A DNA stretch of 64,000 bases from GH45 sp046704385 (GTDB taxonomy: Bacteria; Bacteroidota; Bacteroidia; Bacteroidales; SZUA-534). The notes under the pieces are model-generated. The model did not search any database. It had not been told where the DNA came from and saw nothing but the letters and a program-made list of their open reading frames with translations. A program made the position numbers and the translations under genes. Location: contig JBJKSB010000108.1 of assembly GCA_046704385.1 (NCBI GenBank), forward strand, positions 1-64,000, given 5' to 3'. Below, one piece after another: positions 1 through 9,900 of the stretch (positions are counted from its first letter, which is position 1; each line of letters begins with the position of its first letter).

Positions 1-1
1 T

Positions 2-568
2 AGACTTGAACATAAACCTTTGCACGATGAACTATTTTCTATCCTGCGATTTACTCGAAAAGAGATAGAAACCACAAGATTTGGATTAGATTTTGAAAGC
101 CTGGAAGTACCTTCCGCAGCTGTCCTGTTGGCTCGCCAACTTCAATATTGGGCTATTAACAAAACAATAAGTCGTTTGGGAATCGGACATTTGGTGGCAA
201 AACAATTGGCATCCCGATTATGTGAAGCTGGAGCTCTTTGTTTGGTTACAGCTAAAGAACTCAACCCAATCAGCTTTATAGAGGCTCGCCGGGCTATGGA
301 ACAGATTTGGCTTACAGCAACGGCCGAAGGCCTTTCGGTACAACCTTACGGTGTACTCCCCCAATACTTAACAAAAGTTGAGATTGAACCGGAAACATTT
401 CTTGAGAAACATGCTTCAATTATCAAAAGTCACCGTGAACCTTTTTTCTCCATTTTTACTGAAGCGAAAAATGAGCACCCAGCCATTATATTGCGTATAG
501 GTAAGGCTAATAAACAGTCGGCCAGAAGTAATATTCGGTTACGTCCCGAACAAGTTATAATTAATTAG
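2..568 (+). CDS. C-terminal part of a nitroreductase-like (Rv1355c-type) protein, 5' truncated
   Basis: The reading frame is open to the left window edge (first readable codons encode R-L-E-H-K-P-L), so the start lies outside; the TTG at 20 is not a real start. The ending, LRIGKA then a basic stretch and LRPEQVI, resembles the end of nitroreductase-fold proteins in which an aromatic/Arg-rich tail follows a conserved LRxG strand. The pattern RFTRKEIETTRFGLDF then a downstream R-x-M-E-Q-x-W helix recalls the FMN-binding-like half of proteins that pair a ThiF/E1-like domain with a nitroreductase-like domain. The N-terminal half is missing, so the assignment rests on the tail only. About 190 bp without a gene follow. 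Confidence 0.5.
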   Translation, partial: RLEHKPLHDELFSILRFTRKEIETTRFGLDFESLEVPSAAVLLARQLQYWAINKTISRLGIGHLVAKQLASRLCEAGALCLVTAKELNPISFIEARRAMEQIWLTATAEGLSVQPYGVLPQYLTKVEIEPETFLEKHASIIKSHREPFFSIFTEAKNEHPAIILRIGKANKQSARSNIRLRPEQVIIN

Positions 569-759
569 TTTCCAATTATGAATTCTATAATAAGAACAAA
601 ACATAATGATTCCTATCATGATGTTAATTTATTTTCTTAATGGATTTTCAATTTTAACTAAAATCTTGAAGATATCAATACTATATCCAGGATTTCACAT
701 TTTAAAACATGCAACCAGGTTACTAACAGGTTATTATCATGAAAATAAAATAAATTTTA

Positions 760-1164
760 ATGCAAAACAGTTTTAAAATATATCCTGAAATTCATATTGC
801 AGTTTCAAAATTATCATCAGGAGTAAAATCGATGGAGGAACTTCTTGATTTTGTCGAACAACTCAGGAACGAAAAAAACTTCAGTGAAGTACATTATCAA
901 TTAACCGATCTGCGAAATTGTGTGTTTGATTTTGATCCTGGCAGGATTGAAGAATTGAAATCAATAATTGAACATATTCAAAGTACCAGTAATCAAATAT
1001 TTGGGGTATATCTTGTAAATCAGCCCGACCAAACGGCTTACATTCAACTTTTAGTGAGGTCACTGAAATATGTGTATGAATTTTGTTCAACTCTCGAAAA
1101 AGCTTATTCACTGTTTGCCCTTCCTATAAGTTTTGAGGATTTTGAACTCCTGCTGCATATATAA
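760..1164 (+). CDS. hypothetical protein, STAS/SpoIIAA-like fold suspected
   Basis: A 134-residue soluble protein without signal peptide or membrane segment. Features seen: an alternating hydrophobic N-terminal strand, then YQLTDLRNCVFDF, a helix with paired acidic/basic residues, the strand IFGVYLVNQPDQTA and the ending CSTLEKAYSLFALP. The order D-x-R-x-(x)-F, VxxPDQTA and CSTLEKAxxLF is one I associate with small Bacteroidota proteins of the STAS/SEC14-like type, often near regulators, with no defined reaction. It stands alone, 191 bp after the previous gene and 146 bp before the next. The function is unknown and the fold suggestion is inference. Confidence 0.55.
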   Translation: MQNSFKIYPEIHIAVSKLSSGVKSMEELLDFVEQLRNEKNFSEVHYQLTDLRNCVFDFDPGRIEELKSIIEHIQSTSNQIFGVYLVNQPDQTAYIQLLVRSLKYVYEFCSTLEKAYSLFALPISFEDFELLLHI

Positions 1165-1310
1165 TCTATAATTGACAATTCATGGAGAAAACAATGTTTT
1201 GGCTTGAAAATTTGGTGAAGCATATATAAAATACAAAGAAGAAGTAAACGAAATTATATGCCGCATCATCGTTGTAATTTAATTAATTGTAGTATTTAAA
1301 AAAATATAGT

Positions 1311-2195
1311 ATGTCGAAACATCCATTAGTATTTTATTTTATACTGACATATTTAACTACCTGGGGAATAGCAATCCTGATTTTACTTTTCCCTGAAGCT
1401 ATCGAGTCAATATTCGGAAAAATTGATGTTTATAATCCTCTTTACTTTTTGGCTGTTTATATGCCATCACTATCTGCACTGTTCATAATCCGGAGGAGGT
1501 ATGGGGTAAAGGGATGTAAGAATTTTATCAGACGAATCATACATTGGGAAAGAGGATTTAAACAATTCTTTTTCCTGATTCTTTTTTTTGCAAGCTACTA
1601 TATCTTAATGAGGTTTGTGAGTCCGTTATGGAATGCAGAAGTTCCAATCATACCATATAAATGGTATATGTTTCTGCCAATGATGTTATTTTTCTTATTT
1701 GCAGATGCCGGACCTATAGGTGAAGAATCGGGTTGGAGTGGGTTAGCACTTCCACTTCTGCAGCGACGTTTTTGCATGGTTAAGTCCGGAATTATTTTAG
1801 GAATACTATGGGCTTTATGGCACACACCAGCATTCTTTATAGCCTCGCTAAATCAAAGTGCTTACAATTTTCTCGGGTTTTTGTTTTTCCTGACATGCCT
1901 GAGGATATTCATGGTTGTTATTTTCAATCTAAGCAAAGGCAGTATTTTATCGGCTATTGTAATACACTGGTTTAATAACCTTGATACATACCTGCATATA
2001 ACAGGATCAAGCTTCATTTCTTCACTAATCAGTGGGGTTGTCTTTCTATTGGCAGCATTTATAATAATTCGGATAAAAAAACCTAAGCCATTCAAAAAAC
2101 CAATCCCAATATGGGTTGATGATGTTCGGTTGAAGAAGCGAAAAATGAAAAGTTCGCAAACAAAGAATATTAATATTAAATACATTTTATTTTAG
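1311..2195 (+). CDS. CPBP-family intramembrane metalloprotease
   Basis: A 294-residue polytopic membrane protein with about seven hydrophobic segments. The CPBP (Abi/Rce1-like) signature is visible: the paired glutamates E138-E139 in PIGEESGWSGLALP, then a histidine at 171 in LWALWHTPAFF, and a last motif IHWFNN (H219, N222-N223) in a late membrane helix. These are the expected zinc/water-coordinating residues of the family, so it is probably active. Family members cleave membrane or prenylated peptides or have roles in bacteriocin self-immunity; the substrate here is not known. The stop codon lies 11 bp before the ATG of the FAD oxidoreductase, so the two are probably co-transcribed. A second, divergent CPBP gene lies just beyond it. 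Confidence 0.85.
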   Translation: MSKHPLVFYFILTYLTTWGIAILILLFPEAIESIFGKIDVYNPLYFLAVYMPSLSALFIIRRRYGVKGCKNFIRRIIHWERGFKQFFFLILFFASYYILMRFVSPLWNAEVPIIPYKWYMFLPMMLFFLFADAGPIGEESGWSGLALPLLQRRFCMVKSGIILGILWALWHTPAFFIASLNQSAYNFLGFLFFLTCLRIFMVVIFNLSKGSILSAIVIHWFNNLDTYLHITGSSFISSLISGVVFLLAAFIIIRIKKPKPFKKPIPIWVDDVRLKKRKMKSSQTKNINIKYILF

Positions 2196-2206
2196 TGGAC
2201 TCATTA

Positions 2207-3721
2207 ATGAAGGACAAATCGATTATTATTATTGGCGCTGGGTTCGCCGGACTTTCAGCGGGTATTTATGCACAAATGAATGGTTTTAAAACTCAAATCT
2301 TTGAGATGCATAGATTACCGGGTGGGCTGTGTACTGCATGGAAGCGCAAGGGCTATACAGTCGATGGTTGCATCCACTGGCTGTTCGGGTCAAACCCCAA
2401 AGATTCCATGTACAGGCTCTGGCAGGAGGTAGGCATCGCACAGAACCGCGAATTTATTAATGCAGACGAGTTTATGCGCTTTGAAGGGAAGGGTGGACGG
2501 ACGTTTATTATTTACTCGGACGTTGACCGACTTGAGAAACATATGCTGGAGTTATCACCGCAAGATGCCAAAGTGACCCGCGAGTTTGCCGATGGAATTC
2601 GACTGGGGATAGCCTTTAGTAATTCACCTGCCAAATCGGATCCGGTTCTTAAGCGTATGATCAAAGGAATTAAGTTCGGATTGATGATGATATCCAATGG
2701 CCGGAAAATCAAAAGATTGATAAACATCACTGCGAACAATTTCTCCGAGCGCTTTAAGGATTCACTTATCCGTGATACTTTGCGAGAGATTTGGTTCCCG
2801 GAATTCTCAGTGTTTTTCTTTCTGCTCACTTTGGCAGGTCTGCATAATAAAAATGCAGGTTATCCAATAGGTGGCTCGTTACCCGTGTCGCTGGCACTGG
2901 CTAAACGTTATCGCGAGCTGGGAGGAGAAATCCACTTCAACAGTAGTGTAAAGAAAATCCTTGTTAAAGATAACAGGGCTTTCGGTATTAGTCTGGTCGA
3001 AGGAAGCGAGCACTATGCTGAGAGAGTAGTTTCTGCCGCCGATGGGTATACTACTATCTTTAAAATGTTAGATGGCAAATATGCCAGTGAGAAGACACGC
3101 GAGCCTTATGAAAAGTGGCCTGTTTTCACACCGCTGATACTCATTGGTCTGGGCATAAATCGTACTTTCGATGAAGAGCCGAAAACCGCTGCGGGTTTCA
3201 GCTTCCCTCTTCAGCAGCCAACAGAGATTGGAGACGCTATACGTAACCGATTATCGGTACACTTCTTTAATCAAGATCCGACTCTGGCACCTGAAGGTAA
3301 AACCAGTGTAGTTGTGAGGATACGCAGCAACTATCACTATTGGAAAGAATTATGGCAGGACAAAGCGGCCTATAACAAAAAGAAAGATCAGATCGCAAAG
3401 ACGGTTGTGGAATTGCTTGAGCAGCGCTTCCCCGGAATCTCAAATCAGGTTGAAATGGTTGATGTAGCTACACCTCTGACCTTTGAGCATTACACCGGCA
3501 ATTGGCAAGGAAGTTACGAAGGCTGGCTGATCACACCACAAAATGCAGCCGATAAAATTAGGCCAAAGAGACAGAATCTGCCAGGTTTGCAGAACTTTAA
3601 AATGTGTGGACAATGGACTGAACCAGGTGGCGGTCTTCCCGGTGGCATCATGTCTGGCCGGAGGCTTGTTCAAGCGTTTTGCAAGGAAGATGGGAAAAAA
3701 TTCAAGACAACAATTTCCTGA
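2207..3721 (+). CDS. FAD-dependent oxidoreductase, phytoene desaturase (CrtI)-like
   Basis: About 504 residues from the ATG at 2207; a GTG at 2195 would overlap the upstream stop codon and is less likely. The N-terminus carries a Rossmann dinucleotide-binding motif (IIIIGAGFAGLSAG) followed by an acidic residue at the end of strand 2 (FEMHRLPGG) and the GG-x-C/T motif typical of CrtI and amine-oxidase-like flavoproteins. The C-terminus has the second FAD contact, GQWTEPGGGLPGGIMSGRRL. Such enzymes desaturate or saturate polyenes or isoprenoids. No phytoene synthase or other carotenoid gene is nearby, so the substrate is open; retinol-saturase-like or fatty-acid-derived substrates are alternatives. 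It sits between two CPBP protease genes in one direction. Confidence 0.75.
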   Translation: MKDKSIIIIGAGFAGLSAGIYAQMNGFKTQIFEMHRLPGGLCTAWKRKGYTVDGCIHWLFGSNPKDSMYRLWQEVGIAQNREFINADEFMRFEGKGGRTFIIYSDVDRLEKHMLELSPQDAKVTREFADGIRLGIAFSNSPAKSDPVLKRMIKGIKFGLMMISNGRKIKRLINITANNFSERFKDSLIRDTLREIWFPEFSVFFFLLTLAGLHNKNAGYPIGGSLPVSLALAKRYRELGGEIHFNSSVKKILVKDNRAFGISLVEGSEHYAERVVSAADGYTTIFKMLDGKYASEKTREPYEKWPVFTPLILIGLGINRTFDEEPKTAAGFSFPLQQPTEIGDAIRNRLSVHFFNQDPTLAPEGKTSVVVRIRSNYHYWKELWQDKAAYNKKKDQIAKTVVELLEQRFPGISNQVEMVDVATPLTFEHYTGNWQGSYEGWLITPQNAADKIRPKRQNLPGLQNFKMCGQWTEPGGGLPGGIMSGRRLVQAFCKEDGKKFKTTIS

Positions 3722-3781
3722 ACTTTATCGGGTAATGGTCACCTAACACAGAATAAAAGAAATGACATAAACCACAATCAA

Positions 3782-4726
3782 ATGAAAAAACATAAATGGT
3801 ATCCATGGGTTTTTTTCCTGTTAATTTACCTAATCAATTTCATGGTCGCCTTACGTTTACCAGGGTTCTCCCTGGGTGAAGTTTTAGGCACCTTTGTCGT
3901 AATAGGTATAATCTTCTCGTCAGTGGCTTACCTTTTGTTCCGAAAAAATCCTCCGCCCCATGAAGCCTTAAAAACCAAAAGTGGTGAAACCCTTTTACTT
4001 GCAGGTGTACTTATTCTTGTATCTATCAGCCTCATTTTTGGAAATAAAATCATTACGGCATGGCAGCTTCAGCCTCTCTTCCACACGTCAGAAATAGAGA
4101 ACTTAATTTTTACATTATTATGGAAGGTTATCATTTTTATGCTGATGCCTTTCTTGTGTTATAAAATTCTTTTCGGTTTTAAATTAAAAGAATTTGGATT
4201 CTTGTCGAAACGTAAAGAGATATTTTCTTCCAACAATATTTTGGCTTTTGTTGTTCTGGGTGGGCTTTTTATATTGCTTCAATTGTTTGGTGGTAAAGCT
4301 GCCGAACCGGTAACTTCAGGAAAATACACTGCTCCGGAACTTGTCATCGGATTGCCGGTTGTTTTCTTATGGCTGTTTATTGAGGTGGGTCTGGTGGAAG
4401 AATTTTTCTTTCGGGCAATGCTACAGGAAAGAATTTCAGCAATAACCAAATCCTCATCATGGGGTATTGTTATATCGTGTTTGCTATTTGGTTTAGCTCA
4501 TGCTCCCGGAATGTATTACAGAGGGGCTGGTGTTGTTGAAGGTTTGGGTTCCAGCCCTTCGTTTATTGTAACCGTGTGTTATTGCATTGCTGTACAATCC
4601 ACTGCCGGGCTTCCCTTATCTATTATTTGGAGCAAGACAAAAAATATTTGGCTTTTAATGGCTCTTCATGCCACTATTGATTTATTATCGAGTTACCCCG
4701 GGTTAATGAAAATTGTGGGCTATTGA
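3782..4726 (+). CDS. CPBP-family intramembrane metalloprotease (second copy)
   Basis: 314 residues with about eight membrane segments. The family motifs are complete: E206-E207-xxx-R211 in LVEEFFFRAMLQ, H240 in LLFGLAHAPG, and H296-xxx-D300 in MALHATIDLL. This EExxxR / H / HxxxD/N layout is the canonical CPBP form, whereas the upstream gene has EExGWxG, so the two belong to different subgroups and are not a recent duplication. It starts 60 bp after the oxidoreductase stop and could be in the same transcript. Substrate unknown. Confidence 0.87.
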   Translation: MKKHKWYPWVFFLLIYLINFMVALRLPGFSLGEVLGTFVVIGIIFSSVAYLLFRKNPPPHEALKTKSGETLLLAGVLILVSISLIFGNKIITAWQLQPLFHTSEIENLIFTLLWKVIIFMLMPFLCYKILFGFKLKEFGFLSKRKEIFSSNNILAFVVLGGLFILLQLFGGKAAEPVTSGKYTAPELVIGLPVVFLWLFIEVGLVEEFFFRAMLQERISAITKSSSWGIVISCLLFGLAHAPGMYYRGAGVVEGLGSSPSFIVTVCYCIAVQSTAGLPLSIIWSKTKNIWLLMALHATIDLLSSYPGLMKIVGY

Positions 4727-4783
4727 ACCATTTATTTTAAAATAAACATACGAATTAGCGTTAGGCGCAAGTGAGCTTACAGG

Positions 4784-4813
4784 TTGGAAAAAAGAGAAAT
4801 AATTGTAACTTTA
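4784..4813 (+). promoter_or_regulatory. candidate Bacteroidota promoter for the methyltransferase gene
   Basis: TTG at 4784-4786, a 19-bp spacer, then TAACTTTA at 4806-4813, which is one mismatch from the TAnnTTTG -7 consensus. The spacing is the usual one for the primary sigma factor of this phylum. It lies about 73 bp upstream of the ATG at 4886. Weak because the -7 box has a mismatch in a conserved position. Confidence 0.3.
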
Positions 4814-4885
4814 AAGCTTCAAAAGGGTTGAAAATTGGCTGTTTAAATAAAGAATAACCTTACATAATCATAAAGCAAAGTTAAG

Positions 4886-5650
4886 ATGAAATTTAACTGG
4901 AATCCTGATTTATATGATAACAAACATGATTTTGTTTTCAAATTTGGCGAAGAGATCGTAAAATTACTTAACCCGCAGGAAAATGAAACCATTTTAGATA
5001 TCGGTTGCGGTACCGGGGTTTTGACGAAACAGATAGCTGAATTATGTGGAAAAGTAACCGGTATTGATAATTCCAATGAAATGGTTCAAACCGCACAAAA
5101 AAAGTATCCCGAAATTTCATTCATACATGCTGATGCTAAAGACTACCAACTTAACGAACAATTTGATGCAATATTTTCAAATGCCGTCTTACATTGGATT
5201 CCACAAGCCGATTTAATGATCAAAAATGCGAATCGCCATTTAAAAACCGGAGGACGATATGTAGTTGAATTTGGAGGAAAAGGTTGTAATTATTCAATAA
5301 TTAATACTTTGAAAGAGCAGCTGGACATTGAAGGATTTAATTATCCTGAAATAGAAAGTATGTTATATTATCCTTCCATTAGTCAATATTCGAATTTACT
5401 TGAAAACAATGGATTTGAAGTTAATTTTGCTTTGTTGTTTGATCGACCAACCGAATTAAAAGGTGGATTTAATGGGTTGAACGATTTTATTGAAATGTTT
5501 TTGAACTGGTTGTTTAAATATGTTTCAGATTCAGATAAGTCAGTAATTATAAAAAGAACTATTGAAATTTTAAAACCACAAATCTTCAACGGGGAATCAT
5601 GGATTGCTGATTACAGACGCATAAGAATTGTGGCTCATAAAAAAAATTGA
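4886..5650 (+). CDS. class I SAM-dependent methyltransferase
   Basis: 254 residues, soluble. Motif I is clear (ILDIGCGTG, residues 37-44 region) followed by the acidic end of strand beta2 (VTGIDNSNEM) and motif II/post-I elements (FIHADAKDY, then FDAIFSNAVLHWIPQ and LKTGGRYVVEFGG). The HWIP motif after beta4 is typical of trans-aconitate methyltransferase-like and small-molecule methyltransferases of the Methyltransf_11/25 type. The methyl acceptor cannot be read from sequence. Its stop codon overlaps a TTG that could start the next gene, so translational coupling to the serine protease is possible. Confidence 0.85.
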   Translation: MKFNWNPDLYDNKHDFVFKFGEEIVKLLNPQENETILDIGCGTGVLTKQIAELCGKVTGIDNSNEMVQTAQKKYPEISFIHADAKDYQLNEQFDAIFSNAVLHWIPQADLMIKNANRHLKTGGRYVVEFGGKGCNYSIINTLKEQLDIEGFNYPEIESMLYYPSISQYSNLLENNGFEVNFALLFDRPTELKGGFNGLNDFIEMFLNWLFKYVSDSDKSVIIKRTIEILKPQIFNGESWIADYRRIRIVAHKKN

Positions 5651-5652
5651 TT

Positions 5653-6411
5653 ATGAATGCAAAACACAACAAGAAGAAAAATTTTATTATTTATCTTTTT
5701 ATTCCGGTAGTTTTTTTAGTCCTGCACAGCTGTGAATCAAAAATAGGAGAATCTTCAAAAAAATTTCCTCCAATTAGTTTAATAAATAAGGTTGAGTTTT
5801 ATAATCCGAAATACGATTGGGATAAAATAGGATGTGGGTTTTTACTGAAATATAAAACAGACACCTTTGTGGTAACCGCACAGCATATACTTAAGTGGGC
5901 AAAAACAGACAGTATGAAATATCTGACCATTGACGGTTTTGTAAAAAAGTGGTCGTTGCGGCAACTAAATAAAGAAAACGAAAGCGTTATTGCAGATGCT
6001 CTGCTTAATGAAAATAAAACGCAAAAAATAAAATCTGATTACCGGTTTACGGATGACTGGTTGGTATTCTCCATAAAGGAAAATCATTCGAAAATACAAC
6101 CGGTTGAAATGAGAGAAACACCCTTAAAAAAAGGCGAAAAGCTTTATGTTGTAGGATGGACAAGGCATATGACTGAAGGTGAACAACGCGTTTATGAATT
6201 TAAATACTTCAAATCAAAAGGAAAACATTTTTTAATGAAAGATGTAAAAGTTCCTAAACTATATGGAGGACTAAGCGGAAGTCCGGTGGTAGATGAAAAT
6301 GGGTTGTTAGTTGGAATCGCATCAAGTAGTACTTTTGAAATCACTGCTATGAAAAGGCTTTTTTCGCCATGCAAGATCGACAGCTTAAAAAATTTCTTAG
6401 ACAACCAATAA
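5653..6411 (+). CDS. lipoprotein trypsin-like serine protease
   Basis: Starting at the ATG at 5653 (a TTG two codons earlier overlaps the preceding stop) the protein has a basic N-terminus, a hydrophobic segment and a lipobox ending in Cys27 (LHSC), so it should be exported and lipidated. A chymotrypsin-fold catalytic triad can be placed: His78 in VVTAQHIL, Asp135 in FTDDWLVF, Ser208 in YGGLSGSPVVD, followed by LLVGIAS, the usual strand after the nucleophile. The region is short (about 225 residues after the Cys) and carries no PDZ domain, so it is not a DegP/HtrA protein. The target is unknown. The downstream VOC gene begins 7 bp after the stop. Confidence 0.8.
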   Translation: MNAKHNKKKNFIIYLFIPVVFLVLHSCESKIGESSKKFPPISLINKVEFYNPKYDWDKIGCGFLLKYKTDTFVVTAQHILKWAKTDSMKYLTIDGFVKKWSLRQLNKENESVIADALLNENKTQKIKSDYRFTDDWLVFSIKENHSKIQPVEMRETPLKKGEKLYVVGWTRHMTEGEQRVYEFKYFKSKGKHFLMKDVKVPKLYGGLSGSPVVDENGLLVGIASSSTFEITAMKRLFSPCKIDSLKNFLDNQ

Positions 6412-6418
6412 TAAACAG

Positions 6419-6826
6419 ATGAAAAAATTAGGACATCTTACTATCCTGGTAAAAGATTATAATGAGGCTCTTGAATTTTATGTTGGTAAACTCGGATTTA
6501 TTAAAAAAAGTGACAATTCCTTTGGTGATGACATGCGGTGGATAACTGTTGCACCACCTGATCAGGAAAGTTTTGAAATTGTATTTGTAAAAGCAGATAC
6601 CGAAGAAAAACTTAAAATTGTGGGCAAACAAGGTGCCGATCATGTTTTTTTAACTTTGCAAACCGATGATTGTTGGAGAGATTATAAAGAGATGAAGGAA
6701 AAGGGTGTCCATTTTACAGGTGAACCCATTGACCAGTTTTATGGTACTGAAGTGATGTTTAAAGATCTGTATGGCAACCTGTTTGATTTGATCCAGGTAT
6801 CAGAGGGACCTTATATGGAATCCTGA
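6419..6826 (+). CDS. VOC-family (glyoxalase/bleomycin-resistance fold) protein
   Basis: 135 residues with the two-repeat beta-alpha-beta-beta-beta pattern of the vicinal oxygen chelate fold. The first module is MKKLGHLTILVKDYNEALEFYVGKLGF, with His6 as a likely metal ligand; the second has ADHVFLTLQTDDCW and ends in the conserved YGTEVMFKDLYGNLFDLIQ, with the Glu/Asp at the usual ligand position. Members are lyases, dioxygenases or antibiotic-binding proteins; this one resembles the stand-alone single-domain glyoxalase-like group with undefined substrate. Closely follows the protease gene and may share its transcript. Confidence 0.85.
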   Translation: MKKLGHLTILVKDYNEALEFYVGKLGFIKKSDNSFGDDMRWITVAPPDQESFEIVFVKADTEEKLKIVGKQGADHVFLTLQTDDCWRDYKEMKEKGVHFTGEPIDQFYGTEVMFKDLYGNLFDLIQVSEGPYMES

Positions 6827-6967
6827 CGTTTGAAATAACACGACTTCATCCAACGAAGGAGGTCAATCGTCGTTATTATACCACAACCAAATTTCTTTAG
6901 GAACCACGCGTGGCAGCGAAGTAGCGGGGCAGAATAAATTAATTAGCCCTCTTAAGAATTATTCAGC

Positions 6968-9900
6968 CTACTTTCCTCCCTTTTCCACAATATTTAAAAA
7001 CGAAGGCAGTACAATTAACAATACCGGCAGCGCAATTAATAATCCGCCGATAACAGCAATGGCAAGCGACTGGTGCATCTGGGCACCGCTACCTAAACCC
7101 AGTGCCAATGGCATTAGAGCAACAATAGCACTCAAGGCTGTCATCAGTTTTGGGCGTAAACGGATTGAAATGGAAAACACAATGGCATCCATTACTTTTT
7201 CTCCCTTGTTACGCTCCTGGATGTATTGCAGATAGGTAAATATAGCAGCTTCGCCTACAATTCCAATAATCATTATGATACCAATGTAACTACCCACGTT
7301 AAGAGGAACTCCCAACAGGTACAACAAGAGTGCACTCCCAGCCGGTGCCAGCAGAATTAAAAAGATGAGCAACAAAGCTACTCTCAGGTTTCGGTATAAA
7401 AATAATAGTATAGTAAATACCAGGAATATGGCCATAATTAAAATCAGCATGAGTTCACGGAAGGCCTGCTGTTGTTCTTTATAAGCACCTCCATACTCTA
7501 CATTCAAACCTGCCGGTAAGGCAATTTTCTTTTTAATCTGGCTCTGGATATCTTTCAGGGTACTTCCCAGGTCACGGTTATTCAACCTTGCCGTTATGTA
7601 GCCAACTTTTTTCAGGTTTTCACGGTTTATTTCGGCTACTCCGCCAGAAACCTCGACATTTGCAAAACGTTTCAACGGAACCAGAACGCCGTCAGGAAGA
7701 AAAACTTTTGAGTTTGTTATATCATTATAATTGGTTTGGTCATAACCGGGATACACCATGCGGACATCGCAAAAACGCAAATCCTCCTGCACCTTGCCGG
7801 CAACTACTCCCCCTACCCGCGATTGCATCTGAAGCTGTAAATCCTGCATGTTCATACCAAATTCTTTCAGCGCTGCGTAATTGGGTTTTACCGTAAATGT
7901 CGGGCCGGCTACAACAATACCATCAAAAACATCGGCGGTGCCTTCCACATTTTCAACAACCGAAGCTATTTCTTTTGAATATTTTTGGATATCCTTATCG
8001 TTATCACCAAAAAGTTTAATTTCAATGGGTTGCACCGAACTCATTAAGTCGCCCAGCATATCGCCAATTACCTGTCCAAAATCAATGGTAAGGGCCGGAA
8101 TTTTTTCTTCAACCTGCACCCTTATTTCGTCAATTACCTGTTCGGTGCTTAACTTATGGTTCGGTTTTAGTTTTATCAGGTAATCACCACGGCTGGGTTC
8201 TGTAATAAAGAAACCCATTTGAGTACCTGTACGGCGGGAAAAAGATTCCACTTCAGGAATGGATTCAATAATTTTATCGGCCTGTACCAGCATATCTTCA
8301 GTGGCTTCAAGCGAGCTTCCAGGCGGGCTGTCAAAATCAAACACAATGGAGCCTTCGTCCATCTCGGGAAGAAAACCCGATGGCAGTTTGGGAAAGACCA
8401 CTACCATACTGGCAATTAAAAGCAGCACAAAAATCACACTTATTATCGGATGCTTAACAAAAAATACAACCCAACCCTTTTTCTGAATCTCAACTGTTTT
8501 TAATTTCTTTTCATGCTTATTTCCAAAAAACAGGATATAAAATACCGGCAGAAAAATCCAGCTGACAAAGAAGGAAGCTATCAAGGTAATCATCATGGTG
8601 TTGGTCATCATGTGAAAATAAGCACCAGCAACACCGGTCATTATGCGGAACGGGAGAAATATTACAAGAGTACTCAGCGAGGATCCTATCATGGCCGGAA
8701 GCAAATATTTCATGGCTTTCGGTACCAGCTGTTTATAGGTCGATTCCGGGTGCTCTTCATGCGTACGGTGAATCTGCTCCACCACTACCACAGCATCGTC
8801 AATAACCAAACCAATGGCCGCGGCAATTGCACCCAGTGTCATGATGTTAAAATTGTAGCCAAGCCACAACATGATAATAATGCTAAGCAGCAATGACACC
8901 GGCACAGTAAGCAAAATAATCACACTGCTGCGGAACGATCGTAAAAACAATACGGTTATTATAATGGCAAGCAATAAACCTATCCATAAAACGTCGCGAA
9001 TGCTGTTAATGGCATTGCCGACAAAATCGGCCTGATTATAAAACGGAACCAATTTTACACCTTTGGGGAGCATATTGGCATTTAAATCTGTGATACGCTT
9101 CTGCAATTCAACATTTACTTCAGCGAGGTTGGCTTCAGGTTGTTTCATTACGGCCACAAGTGGCACATCTTTACCGTTAGCCCTGATTTTAACATATTCA
9201 AGCTGACCGGCAATTTTCACATCCGCTACATCTTTCAGTCTTATTTGTCCATTGGATGAACTTTTAACAATGGTATTTTCAAGCTCGTCGATGTTACGAA
9301 TGGCAGCGTCGGTAATGGTCAGGTAAAGACGGTTACTTTGGTTGGCATAACCCGCAGCATTAAGGTAATTAGTCTGCAATAACACATCGTAAACTAATCC
9401 CGGAGTTAAGCCATACTGACTTAACTTTTCCTGGTTCAGAACTACCTGGTATTCCTTGTTCCGTCCACCACTGACGGCAATCTGCCGTACACCCTGAATT
9501 TGCTCCAGGTAAGGTTTTACAGTATACGTTGCCAGAGTTTTCAGTTCCACCGGCGATAAGTTTCCTTCCAGTGAATATCCGGCCATAGCCAGAATGGAAG
9601 GATTCATTTTCTCCACTTCAACTTTCAGGTCAGGAGGCAGTTCTGAACGAGCCTGAGCTATAGCCGCTTCAATTTGCTGACGAGCCAGATCAATGTCAGC
9701 ACTCCAGTTAAAAAAAGCAGATATTTCACAGCTTCCACGCGAAGTGGTGCTCTGCAACAATTCAAGATTTTCGCTGGTTTTAATAGCTTCTTCAAGGGGC
9801 TGAGTTACCCCGATAAGCATGTTCTCCACCGGTTGTTCCCCATTGTCGGCAATTACTTTTATTTTGGGGAAGGTGACATTGGGCAACAACTCCACCTTCA

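Noticed and set aside
6904..6913. CCACGCGTGG palindrome between the VOC and RND genes
   Set aside because: Only 10 bp, no T-run, no second copy; no role can be supported.
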